A stretch of 64,000 nucleotides of DNA, taken from assembly GCF_900452515.1 (NCBI RefSeq), contig NZ_UGNW01000001.1:992001-1056000 (forward strand). The letters run 5' to 3'. The translations under genes and the position numbers were made by a program. Numbering within the stretch: the stretch's first letter is position 1; every line of letters starts with the position of its first letter. The stretch comes from Legionella birminghamensis (GTDB lineage Bacteria > Pseudomonadota > Gammaproteobacteria > Legionellales > Legionellaceae). Positions 45,412 through 54,095 of the stretch are shown piece by piece. Below the pieces are notes generated by a model. The model had not been told where the DNA came from, searched no databases, and was given only the letters and a program-made list of their open reading frames with translations.

Positions 45412-45493
45412 AATAGGGCTCTTAGCTTAAATAATTGGCATATTATATTTCAGACTGATGGCTTTTTACAAGGTAGGTGTGTTTAGCGGAGTT

Positions 45494-45577
45494 GTTGCGA
45501 GCCTTTGGCGAAGCAACCCTACATCGAAGCGCTATTCGGGCATTGATCTGGATTGCTTCACTTTGTTCGCAAAGACA
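45494..45577. repeat. Decayed palindromic intergenic repeats
   Basis: Two imperfect hairpins: GTTGCGAGCC with GGCGAAGCAAC at 45494-45517, and a second at about 45550-45577 with TTGCTTC and TTCGCAA. The word pattern GATTGCTTC...TTCGCAA is that of bacterial interspersed repeats common in intracellular gamma-proteobacteria. It lies upstream of the orphan gene and downstream of hemB. Confidence 0.4.
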
Positions 45578-45597
45578 GGACTTATTCACAAAGAAGG

Positions 45598-46578
45598 CTA
45601 TTTAAGCAATTTTGCCAAGTCCTTGGCAAAATAGGAAATGATCATATCAGCCCCTGCTCTTTTTATTGCCAGAAGGCTCTCAAGCATGGCCTGTTCTTCA
45701 TTGATTAACTGCTGCTTTGCCGCAAGTTTAAGCATGGAATACTCGCCGCTCACCTGATAAGCACAGAGGGGAACAGCGGGGTAATTCTGTTTAATCTGGT
45801 AAATTATATCAAGGTAATTCATCGCCGGTTTGACCATCAGCATATCTGCGCCCTCGGCCAAGTCCAGTGCAGCTTCCCTGAGCGATTCCTTACTGTTGGC
45901 CGGATCCATCTGATAGGATTTACGATCGCCAAACTGTGGTGCACCCTGGGCGGCTTCCCGGAAGGGTCCGTAAAAGCTGGAGCAATATTTTACCGCATAG
46001 CTTAATATCGATTTATCCTGAAAGCCGGCGGTGTCGAGCGCTTTTCGAATCGCCATCACCATGCCGTCCATCATGCCGCTTGGGGCTATCCAGTCCGCCC
46101 CGGCTTGCGCATGGCTAACTGCCTGCTGGCCTAATAATTCAAGGGTTTTGTCATTATCGACTGTGTGTCCCTGTAATACGCCGCAATGGCCATGATCTGT
46201 GTATTCACAAAAGCACAAGTCGGTGATAATGAGAATATCTGGATTCACTTCACGAATCCTGCGGATTGCTTTCTGAATAATGCCCTCAGGCTGCCAAGAT
46301 GAACTGCCTTGTGCATCTTTATGGGCTGGCAAACCAAACAACAGGACTGCTGGAATTCCCAAGGCGCTAAGTTCTTCAATTTCGCCGGCCAGCGCATTCA
46401 ATGGTAATTGGAATTGGCAAGGCATGCTCGGTATTTCACGGGGTGCCGAGAGGGTTTCACTGATAAACAAGGGATAAATGAACTGCTCGATGTTCAAACG
46501 GGTTTCTCTCAAAAGGGCCCGGCTGGCCGCAGTTTGCCGCATCCGTCTTAATCGCAATGGTAAAGGATAAGCGCTCAT
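45598..46578 (-). CDS. hemB: Porphobilinogen synthase (HemB)
   Basis: A 326-residue 5-aminolevulinate dehydratase, making porphobilinogen from two 5-aminolevulinates. The Zn-site Cys cluster (ITDLCFCEYTDHGHCGVLQG), the two Schiff-base regions (SILSYAVKYCSSFYGPFREA and MLMVKPAMNYLDII) and the end SYFAKDLAKLL are all present. I used the ATG at 46578: AGAGG is within the last codons of tamB, whose stop TAA precedes it by 4 bases, so translation is coupled. An upstream in-frame start would overlap tamB. Confidence 0.95.
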   Translation of the reverse strand: MSAYPLPLRLRRMRQTAASRALLRETRLNIEQFIYPLFISETLSAPREIPSMPCQFQLPLNALAGEIEELSALGIPAVLLFGLPAHKDAQGSSSWQPEGIIQKAIRRIREVNPDILIITDLCFCEYTDHGHCGVLQGHTVDNDKTLELLGQQAVSHAQAGADWIAPSGMMDGMVMAIRKALDTAGFQDKSILSYAVKYCSSFYGPFREAAQGAPQFGDRKSYQMDPANSKESLREAALDLAEGADMLMVKPAMNYLDIIYQIKQNYPAVPLCAYQVSGEYSMLKLAAKQQLINEEQAMLESLLAIKRAGADMIISYFAKDLAKLLK

Positions 46579-46582
46579 ATTA

Positions 46583-49534
46583 TTACCTCTTTTGGTGGGT
46601 ATACAGGAGATCAATGCCGCTGCCGGTTGGGCTTGCATCAATCTGAATACTAAAGAATTTATTTAATAAATATTTCAGGGTCAATACATTACTGTCGGCC
46701 TGAGAAAGACCTACGTTATAGCTAAGGTAGAGCCGCTTGGAAAGGGATTTACCCACAACCAGTGAAGTCGTATCATTGACCTGGTTGGTTTGCTTATTGT
46801 AGGTACTATTATTAGCGATATTAAAATCGACGCCTAGCTTTTGTTTTAATTGATTAACCAGCTGTAAACCGTTGCTTCCTGAATTCAGATTCATTGAAGA
46901 AATCGCTGTCAGCAATAACTGGCCGCCTGATTTATTGGCCTGGCTCGCTGGGCGGCCCAGTAAAAGCATTGATAAAATATCGGCCTGCGAAAGCGTTGCC
47001 GGGTTGGAAAATAATTTAACCTGAGGCGAGAGTAGTCGCCCACTGACTTCAATCCCTACAGTCAGCTTGTTGCCAAAATCCAGTGTCTGTATATTACTGG
47101 GATTAAAATCAAACAATTGATCAGAGCCGGCAAAGCTTGCGGTCGTATTGGAAAATTTCCTTACCGCCCTGATATTCAAACCGGGATTGTCGATTAATCC
47201 GCCGGTAAATAACAACTCGCCCTGTTCAATGGTTAGGTCCTGACCATAGGCCTGATATTTGCCATCGTGAATGGTTAATTCGCCGCCGGCATTTAATGGG
47301 CCCTCCGGCAATTGACGAAGATTAATGGAGCCGCGTAAAAAACCATTTAACCCTTTTACCGCCAGCTCAACCTCATCGCCCATTTCTACATTGACATTGG
47401 CATCAATATGCAGGGGATTGTCAGCCGGTTTGGCATCTGTAAAAACGACATCGCTGCTTAAAGTGACTGTATTATTGAATGACTGTGGTTTCAGAGAGGC
47501 TTTTGGAATTAACAGTTTGCCATTCAAAACCAGGGATGAGGGGCTAAATTCAAATTTTAAATGGGGGGAGATATAAATGGTATATTCCGAGCTGTTCATC
47601 ACCAGCAGATTGTCTCCTTCCAGAGACAATTGTCCCTTTACCTGTGGAAAAAAATCGCCCTCGCCAGAGAGGATAAGCGGCTTTTCACCCGCATATAAAC
47701 TGCCTTTAACTGACCAACGGTTGTCCTGGCTTTTTAAATTGATATTAATGGGGCTTAAGGTGAATCCACTCCTTCTGGCGGACAGACTGCCATTTTTTAC
47801 TTCAATTACCCCATTCAGATCCGGTTTGCCAATGCGGCCTTTAATATCAAGATTAGCCAATAACTGGCCGCTCGATTTAGTTATTTCGGGGCTCATACTG
47901 GCGATAAAATCAAGGGAGTTGATAGCAAGATGAGCAGTTCCTTTCACTGGCTGCTGTCTGAAGTCGGCCTGGTTAAAATTAAACTGTGGTAAATCAAGGG
48001 CCAGACGAATGGATTTATCCTGATCAATATTAAAATGACCTGTTAGGCCTAAACCCTTCCTAGCCAGATTCATTTCAAATTGTCCCCCTTTAAAAGTGAG
48101 CAATTCTTTATCGGGAATTTGAAAGCTGCCCGGGGCAATATTAATGGATAAGCTGCCCTTATTCTCATTTTCAAAATTTCCCTGGGCATTCAACTGTGTT
48201 TTTAAGCCCGCAAGCGAAGGGTGCAGCAGGGCCGGCTCTGGCAGTTTTGCATCCATTTTCCAGGGCTTATTCGCTAAATGGCTAATTGAAATCTGGTTTT
48301 CTCCCAAACTGATTTTCGCTGATTGGGTTTGACCCTGTGAATTAATAATTACCTTGAGTGCCCGCTGGTAATAAATGCCATTGATTTGACCGTTAAGCAG
48401 AATATTTTGCAAATTGTCGCCCGAAAATTTAAGCTGTGCCTCCATTTTCTTAAGAGGGGAGGAGGGTAAAAATTGTTCTGAAAAACTGGCCTGTAACTGC
48501 CCTTGAAAGACGGGCCCCTGTCGTTGGTCAAAGCTAGTCTGCAAATGCACAGCCCCCTGTGGGGAGTTGAAATCCGCAGTGCTGTTTATCTTATCCTGGT
48601 TGCCGCTTGCCTTAAGTGTCAACTGACCATTAATCGGCTGAATTAATTCAGTTTGCATTTGCACATTTAAGTTGGGTAATGTTCCGCTTATCCTTAATTG
48701 CCCTTTGGCAACTTCCAACTCCGGCTTATCGAGCGGCCAATTTAAATTTGGCCATTGGAGGAGGGTGTTTAGCTCGGAAAAACCCTGAAGGTTGCCCTGC
48801 AGGCTGATCGCAGCCGGTTTGCTCAACTCTCCACGCCAGGCATATAATGATTGATCGCCTGCCAATTGAATCTGACCTTTGAGTCCTTGTGGCGCATTGG
48901 AGTCAATGTTTAGATGGGCTGCAGCCTGGTAAGGAGACTTCGTTTGCATCCATGCCTGAACATCAAGCTGTTGCTGCTGATAGGCAAGTTGCAGATAATC
49001 AAGCTGCCATTGATTTTTTCTAAGGTAAACCCGCAGTTTTAATCCGTCAATCTGCTGTTTTTCGCTATCAAGATTGACCGTTACTGACTGGATTGCCAAT
49101 TGGTTAATCAGTAATTCCACCGGCAATGAAGGGATAGCGAATGCGGTATCCCCGGATGAAACAGGGGGTTTACAAGCATCCAGAGCTTCTGCACAAACAT
49201 TCCTTTGCTGATAATCCAGCTGGCTGATTTCCAGCGAACGAATATTAATACGGTAATGCAGTAAGTCCTTAAGCCGCCAATGTAATCGCAGATTTTTCAG
49301 ATCAATCTGCTGGCTTTGATCGATATATTGGAGCTTGTCAAAATAAATGCGGCCAGCGGCCTCGCCTTTTAACCCTTCGAAATGAAGCTGGCCGGGAATA
49401 AACTGGCTTCCTGTTTTAATCAGGATATAAAGGCCTGGGGTGGTGGTTAGTAAAAAAAACAAAATGCTGCTTAAAATCACCAGCAACCAAAGGGTTTTAT
49501 AAAACAGTTTTCTGAATAGTAGCTTTAATATCAT
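46583..49534 (-). CDS. tamB: Translocation and assembly module protein TamB
   Basis: A 983-residue inner-membrane-anchored periplasmic protein. A single N-terminal span (LWLLVILSSILFFLLTTTPGLYILI) is followed by a long Gly/Asn/Gln beta-repeat region, as in the TamB/AsmA hydrophobic groove that moves phospholipids or guides outer-membrane proteins. The C-terminal DUF490 part (LLLGRPASQANKSGGQLLLT; VVGKSLSKRLYLSYNVGLSQ) contacts TamA. Its ATG overlaps the tamA stop (ATGA), proof of an operon. It is shorter than the E. coli TamB (about 1260). Confidence 0.92.
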   Translation of the reverse strand: MILKLLFRKLFYKTLWLLVILSSILFFLLTTTPGLYILIKTGSQFIPGQLHFEGLKGEAAGRIYFDKLQYIDQSQQIDLKNLRLHWRLKDLLHYRINIRSLEISQLDYQQRNVCAEALDACKPPVSSGDTAFAIPSLPVELLINQLAIQSVTVNLDSEKQQIDGLKLRVYLRKNQWQLDYLQLAYQQQQLDVQAWMQTKSPYQAAAHLNIDSNAPQGLKGQIQLAGDQSLYAWRGELSKPAAISLQGNLQGFSELNTLLQWPNLNWPLDKPELEVAKGQLRISGTLPNLNVQMQTELIQPINGQLTLKASGNQDKINSTADFNSPQGAVHLQTSFDQRQGPVFQGQLQASFSEQFLPSSPLKKMEAQLKFSGDNLQNILLNGQINGIYYQRALKVIINSQGQTQSAKISLGENQISISHLANKPWKMDAKLPEPALLHPSLAGLKTQLNAQGNFENENKGSLSINIAPGSFQIPDKELLTFKGGQFEMNLARKGLGLTGHFNIDQDKSIRLALDLPQFNFNQADFRQQPVKGTAHLAINSLDFIASMSPEITKSSGQLLANLDIKGRIGKPDLNGVIEVKNGSLSARRSGFTLSPININLKSQDNRWSVKGSLYAGEKPLILSGEGDFFPQVKGQLSLEGDNLLVMNSSEYTIYISPHLKFEFSPSSLVLNGKLLIPKASLKPQSFNNTVTLSSDVVFTDAKPADNPLHIDANVNVEMGDEVELAVKGLNGFLRGSINLRQLPEGPLNAGGELTIHDGKYQAYGQDLTIEQGELLFTGGLIDNPGLNIRAVRKFSNTTASFAGSDQLFDFNPSNIQTLDFGNKLTVGIEVSGRLLSPQVKLFSNPATLSQADILSMLLLGRPASQANKSGGQLLLTAISSMNLNSGSNGLQLVNQLKQKLGVDFNIANNSTYNKQTNQVNDTTSLVVGKSLSKRLYLSYNVGLSQADSNVLTLKYLLNKFFSIQIDASPTGSGIDLLYTHQKR

Positions 49535-51219
49535 AAGTCTGGCCCCATATTGATTACCAGACGCGGCTTTTTGTCTTTACGGTTAAATCCGCTGTCAATG
49601 GCCTGTGCCACGCCTACCTTAATGGGGCCAATAGGGGAGACCCACATTAAGCCGATTCCCAAATCATTCTGCCAATCTTTAAGACTCGGTTTATATACAT
49701 CACCCGTATCAAAAAAAGCAGTGACATACCAATTGTCCAGCGTTTCTTTCTGAATCTCAATGCCGCCGTAAGACATGATTTTTCCCGGGCCAATTGAGTT
49801 GTAGGTATATGCTTTCAGGTTATCTGCACCGCCAAGCAGCATGGAGAGCGATAAGGGCAATTGATTAATATCATCAATCAAGGTAACTCCCTGAATGGTA
49901 TGAAGGTATAGGCGGGTGCGCATTTTTTCAAGCGTCACTGCGGCTTTAGCATCAACAGAGGCCTGGGCAAAATTGACTTCTGAGAGAGCCAGTTTACTGG
50001 CACCCAGGGCATTTACCGTCACATTATAACCCGTTGGTGAAAAGAGTTGGTCCTTTTTATTCATCCAGCTCAAGCTGGCCTTGGGATATAAAATCAGTTT
50101 TTCAAATTTGGGCGTCTCATCGTAGCTGTACCGTTCATACAGCCCATTTAATGAGAGAACCCTTTGGTAATGGTTAAGGGTATGTCTCTGGGCAAGGGAA
50201 ACCTGGGCTGAGTTACTATAGCCGGCGCTGTAATTCAGATTGGCCAGACTGCCGAAAATATCATATTGATCAGTCAGTGGATTCTGACCGGGGATGATGT
50301 ACTGTGCCTGCAGGCGGTTCTCATTCATCGAGCCAAGTGCTATGGCATTGAATTTGTGACCGGCAGAGTTCACTGGAACTACGTGATAACCCAGCCGCCC
50401 CCGCACACCCGTGTCTGTACCAAATCCCAGTCCTATTGAATAATTGGTTCTTGGGGCTGGCTGGAGATGAACATTGACCGGAATCATCTGGCCTTCTTCA
50501 TTTAAAACGGGTTTAACAATGACGTTGCTAAAATAGCCGCTGCTGGAAAGCGCATTATTAAAAGCAAGAATTTGCTCTGTTGAATAAGACTGACCTTCGG
50601 CAAAAGGAATGTAGCGTCTCAATAGTTCGGGAGAAATATAGCTGGGACTGAATTGTACCTGGCCAAAAAAGAACTGGGGGCCTGTATTAAAAACTAACTG
50701 AATACTCGCGCTGTTGTGCCCACTGTCGACAAGTACTTCTGCCTTATCGAAAGAGGCATGCAGATAACCCTGGTTTTCGGCTGCGTTCATCAATGTTTGT
50801 TTGGCTTGTTCATAGTCCTGGCTAATAAAAGGTTTCCCTGGTTTCAGAGTCAGTTTGTTCAAGGCTCTCTTGATTAAATAATTATCATTACCTTCACCTA
50901 CGATACTGATTGAGACCTGGGCAATTAGCAGCCTTGGCCCAGGAGTGATTTTAATCTGTATATTGTTTCTACCGCGGGTAATTGAAGCCTGTGAGTTAAA
51001 ATAGCCATAGGGGGACAAGGCCTGGGCGACCTGCGCCTTTAATTCTTCGTCCGTCTGGGATTCCAACGGCTTGTTTTCAGCGATTTCCTGAAGTCGGGAT
51101 TGAACATTAGCCAATACTTTGCCCTTAACACCGGAAATAACGAAGTGCCCAGTCGTTTCAGCTGCCATTAGCAATGGCAGTGATAAAAATAGCAAAAAAG
51201 GTCTGAATCGTTTAATCAT
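49531..51219 (-). CDS. tamA: Outer-membrane assembly protein TamA (Omp85)
   Basis: A 562-residue Omp85-family protein. A signal peptide (RFRPFLLFLSLPLLMAAETT) is followed by three POTRA-like domains (residues ~25-260, including the QASITRGRNNIQIKITPGP and KAEVLVDSGHNSASIQLVF strands), then a 16-strand barrel ending GLMWVSPIGPIKVGVAQAID and LVINMGP. It forms the outer-membrane part of the TAM translocation module with TamB, which overlaps its stop. It lies 40 bases after mutS, an arrangement that suggests one transcript mutS-tamA-tamB-hemB. Confidence 0.93.
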   Translation of the reverse strand: MIKRFRPFLLFLSLPLLMAAETTGHFVISGVKGKVLANVQSRLQEIAENKPLESQTDEELKAQVAQALSPYGYFNSQASITRGRNNIQIKITPGPRLLIAQVSISIVGEGNDNYLIKRALNKLTLKPGKPFISQDYEQAKQTLMNAAENQGYLHASFDKAEVLVDSGHNSASIQLVFNTGPQFFFGQVQFSPSYISPELLRRYIPFAEGQSYSTEQILAFNNALSSSGYFSNVIVKPVLNEEGQMIPVNVHLQPAPRTNYSIGLGFGTDTGVRGRLGYHVVPVNSAGHKFNAIALGSMNENRLQAQYIIPGQNPLTDQYDIFGSLANLNYSAGYSNSAQVSLAQRHTLNHYQRVLSLNGLYERYSYDETPKFEKLILYPKASLSWMNKKDQLFSPTGYNVTVNALGASKLALSEVNFAQASVDAKAAVTLEKMRTRLYLHTIQGVTLIDDINQLPLSLSMLLGGADNLKAYTYNSIGPGKIMSYGGIEIQKETLDNWYVTAFFDTGDVYKPSLKDWQNDLGIGLMWVSPIGPIKVGVAQAIDSGFNRKDKKPRLVINMGPDL

Positions 51220-51259
51220 TTCCCGTTATAAGCCCATTAAATAGGTAAGCCGGAGGTCA

Positions 51260-53812
51260 TTAATGTTCTTCTGCAAGCGCACAATCTTCCTTTAATTCAT
51301 AAATCAATTCCAGCGCTTGTTTGGCAGTCAGATTATCGGGCTCCAATTTCGACAGCTTCTCCAGAATTGAGTTGACAAATGCTGGTACTGGTCTGTTGAT
51401 ATTGCCTGGAGCAGGCATTGGCGGTGTTGCTGTCTGCTGGATTTCGTGCAAATGCATTTTTGCAAGCTTTAGCACCTCTGCAGGTAAACCAGCCAGCTGA
51501 GCGACCTCAAGCCCATAACTCCGATCAGTGCAGCCTTCTTCAATGTGATAGAGAAAAACAATTTTTCCTTCGATCAATTTGACCTGCAAATGCTTATTGA
51601 TAATACAGGGATATTGATCTGGAAGGCTGGTTAGTTCGAAATAATGGGTTGAGAAAAGGGTAAATGCCTTAACGGTATTGGCGAGATAAACGCAGACCGC
51701 ATAAGCAAGCGCCATCCCGTCATAGGTACTGGTACCGCGGCCGATTTCATCAATCAGGACAAGACTATTGGAAGTTGCCTGTCTGAGAATATGCGCCGTT
51801 TCCGTCATTTCGACCATGAAGGTTGAACGTCCCGAGGCCAGATCGTCACTGGCGCCGATACGGGTAAAAATCTTATCAATTATACTCAGGTTTGCCCGCT
51901 GGGCAGGGACGTAACTGCCGATATGAGCCAATAGAACGATCAGGGCCGTCTGCCGCATGTACGTCGATTTACCTCCCATATTAGGGCCGGTAATCAGCAG
52001 CATATTTCTTTGCGGCTCGAGTGTTAAATCATTGGCGATAAATTGGTCCTGGCGAATGAGTTCAATCACCGGATGGCGTCCAGCCGTAATATGAATAGCC
52101 TGTTGCTCCATAAATTGTGGACAAGTCCAGTGATAGCTTATGGCGCGCTCAGCCAGATTAACCAAAACATCCAGTTGGCTGATAGAGTCAGCCAGTTGGC
52201 CTAAGGCCTTGATATGCTCAAGCAGCAAACTCAGGAGATTTTCATAAAGCCATTTTTCTCTGGCCAGGGCTTTAACCTGTGCGGATAACACTCTTTCTTC
52301 AAAGGCTTTTAATTCGGGGGTGATATAGCGCTCTACGGCTTTGAGCGTTTGCTTTCTCTGATAGTAGTCAGGCGCTTTTTCAGATTGATTTCTGGACAGC
52401 TCAATGTAATAACCCTGAACGCGGTTATAGCCGAATTTGAGAGTGGATAAGCCAGTGCGTTGCTTTTCCGCTATTTCAAATTCGTTGAGTTTGCCATTGG
52501 CATTTTCGCTTAAGGCTCTTAACTCATCCAGTTCTTCGTCAAAACCGGGTGCAATAACGCCGCCATCGCGGATAAGCACCGGCGGGTTATCAATGACTGC
52601 CTCGGTCAGCAGGGTTAGTAATTCGGGCTGGGGGGTTAAGCCCAGACGAATCTGTTTTAGAAGAGGAGAGGAGTGGGACTGTAAACAAGCATTTAGTTCA
52701 GGCAGAAGGTTGAGGCTCTGCCTTAATTGCACCAAGTCGCGGGGTCTGGCGGATCCAAGGGCAATCCGCGATAAAATGCGCTCGACATCGCAAACCTGTT
52801 TGAGCAGATTTTGCAGGGGGGCAATCTGCTGCTGTTCGCATAACTCCCGGATTGCCTGCTGTCTTTGATTAATCGCCTGGACATTTCTTAAAGGGCGCCC
52901 CAGCCATCGTTTCAGAAGGCGGCTACCCATGGGATTGACCGTATGATCCAGGACGGCCAATAAGCTATTTTCACGGCCTCCCTGATAATTTTCAAAGAGC
53001 TCGAGATGTTTTTGGGTCGCAGCATCCATGTGCAGGTAATCCTCATTATTTTCCAGAGTGATCTGTTTTAAATGAGGCAGCGCCTGGCGTTGCGTGGTTT
53101 TAAGATAACTGAGCAGGCAACCCGCTGCCACCAGGGCTAACTGATAGTTTTTTTCGCCAAATGCGTGAAGGCTGCTTACTTCAAATTGCTCACTCAGCAA
53201 TTCTTTGGCCTTATTCAGATCGAACTCCCAGTGCGGGCGTGGCTTGATGCAGAAGCTGGCGGGCAGAGAAATTGGGGAGGATTCCTGCAATAAATGTTCT
53301 GCAGCCTGCAAACGATTGATTGTTGCATACAGCTGTTCCTCATCCTCAACTTCGAGCAGATAAAAGCGTCCGCCGCTTAAATCAACCCAGGCCAGGCCAT
53401 AGCGTTTGGCTTTCTGGTAAACGGCTAATAAAAGATTATCCGATTTTGCGTCCAGGAGTGCTTCATCGGTAAGGGTACCGGGCGTAATAATTCGCGTAAC
53501 TTGCCGCTCCACAGGTCCTTTGCTGGTGGCTGGGTCGCCAATTTGTTCACATATGGCAACAGACTCGCCTTTTTTTACCAGGCGCGCCAGATAGTTTTCC
53601 ACTGCATGATAGGGAACGCCTGCCATTGGAATGGGTTTATCCGCTGATTGACCGCGATGGGTCAGGGTGAGATCAAGCAAATGCGCTGCCCGTTTGGCAT
53701 CGTCATAAAATAATTCATAGAAATCACCCATGCGGTAAAACAACAGCATGTCAGGATAATCGGCTTTGATGCGTAAATACTGCTGCATCATTGGAGTATG
53801 TGTTACAGACAT
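51260..53812 (-). CDS. mutS: DNA mismatch-repair protein MutS
   Basis: An 850-residue MutS that recognises mismatches and recruits MutL. The mismatch-binding N-terminus has [20 protein letters not shown] (the F-x-E region is GDFYELF), and the ATPase has [19 protein letters not shown] near 609, [19 protein letters not shown] and [11 protein letters not shown]. The C-terminal helix-turn-helix (residues ~790 on) is retained. I used the ATG at 53812; TTG at 53824 would add four residues. The ribosome site is weak. Downstream genes tamA-tamB-hemB follow closely. Confidence 0.97.
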   Translation of the reverse strand: MSVTHTPMMQQYLRIKADYPDMLLFYRMGDFYELFYDDAKRAAHLLDLTLTHRGQSADKPIPMAGVPYHAVENYLARLVKKGESVAICEQIGDPATSKGPVERQVTRIITPGTLTDEALLDAKSDNLLLAVYQKAKRYGLAWVDLSGGRFYLLEVEDEEQLYATINRLQAAEHLLQESSPISLPASFCIKPRPHWEFDLNKAKELLSEQFEVSSLHAFGEKNYQLALVAAGCLLSYLKTTQRQALPHLKQITLENNEDYLHMDAATQKHLELFENYQGGRENSLLAVLDHTVNPMGSRLLKRWLGRPLRNVQAINQRQQAIRELCEQQQIAPLQNLLKQVCDVERILSRIALGSARPRDLVQLRQSLNLLPELNACLQSHSSPLLKQIRLGLTPQPELLTLLTEAVIDNPPVLIRDGGVIAPGFDEELDELRALSENANGKLNEFEIAEKQRTGLSTLKFGYNRVQGYYIELSRNQSEKAPDYYQRKQTLKAVERYITPELKAFEERVLSAQVKALAREKWLYENLLSLLLEHIKALGQLADSISQLDVLVNLAERAISYHWTCPQFMEQQAIHITAGRHPVIELIRQDQFIANDLTLEPQRNMLLITGPNMGGKSTYMRQTALIVLLAHIGSYVPAQRANLSIIDKIFTRIGASDDLASGRSTFMVEMTETAHILRQATSNSLVLIDEIGRGTSTYDGMALAYAVCVYLANTVKAFTLFSTHYFELTSLPDQYPCIINKHLQVKLIEGKIVFLYHIEEGCTDRSYGLEVAQLAGLPAEVLKLAKMHLHEIQQTATPPMPAPGNINRPVPAFVNSILEKLSKLEPDNLTAKQALELIYELKEDCALAEEH

Positions 53813-53896
53813 GAACAAAACCAAGGCGGAGTAAAGCAGCTGATTTTAGCAAAGAGGGAGGTCTGCGTCAGTAATTTATTTTCTGGCTGGGTAGTA

Positions 53897-54017
53897 TGGA
53901 TGCCGCGGCATGTCCGCGGCGCCGCGGCAAGTAGGCAGTTCCGGCTGTCTGTGGCAGTCCCTGCTGTGAGTGGCAGTTCTCACTATGCGTAGGGCTTCCT
54001 ACGTGCCGCGGCATCCA
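53897..54017. repeat. 121-bp palindromic element with 14-bp inverted ends
   Basis: TGGATGCCGCGGCA at 53897-53910 and its reverse complement TGCCGCGGCATCCA at 54004-54017 bound a segment containing several further GC-rich palindromes (CCGCGG at 53914 and 53923, and GTAGG...CCTAC). It sits between mutS and the divergent 941-residue gene, so could act as a structured regulatory region or be a small non-autonomous repeat. It differs from the 30-bp element but shares the CCGCGG core. Confidence 0.75.
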
Positions 54018-54095
54018 GTCAGCAGACGCTAAATCAATTACCCCTCCCAAAAAGTGATATACTAATAAGATGCTATTCACGGAGGAAAAAATAGC

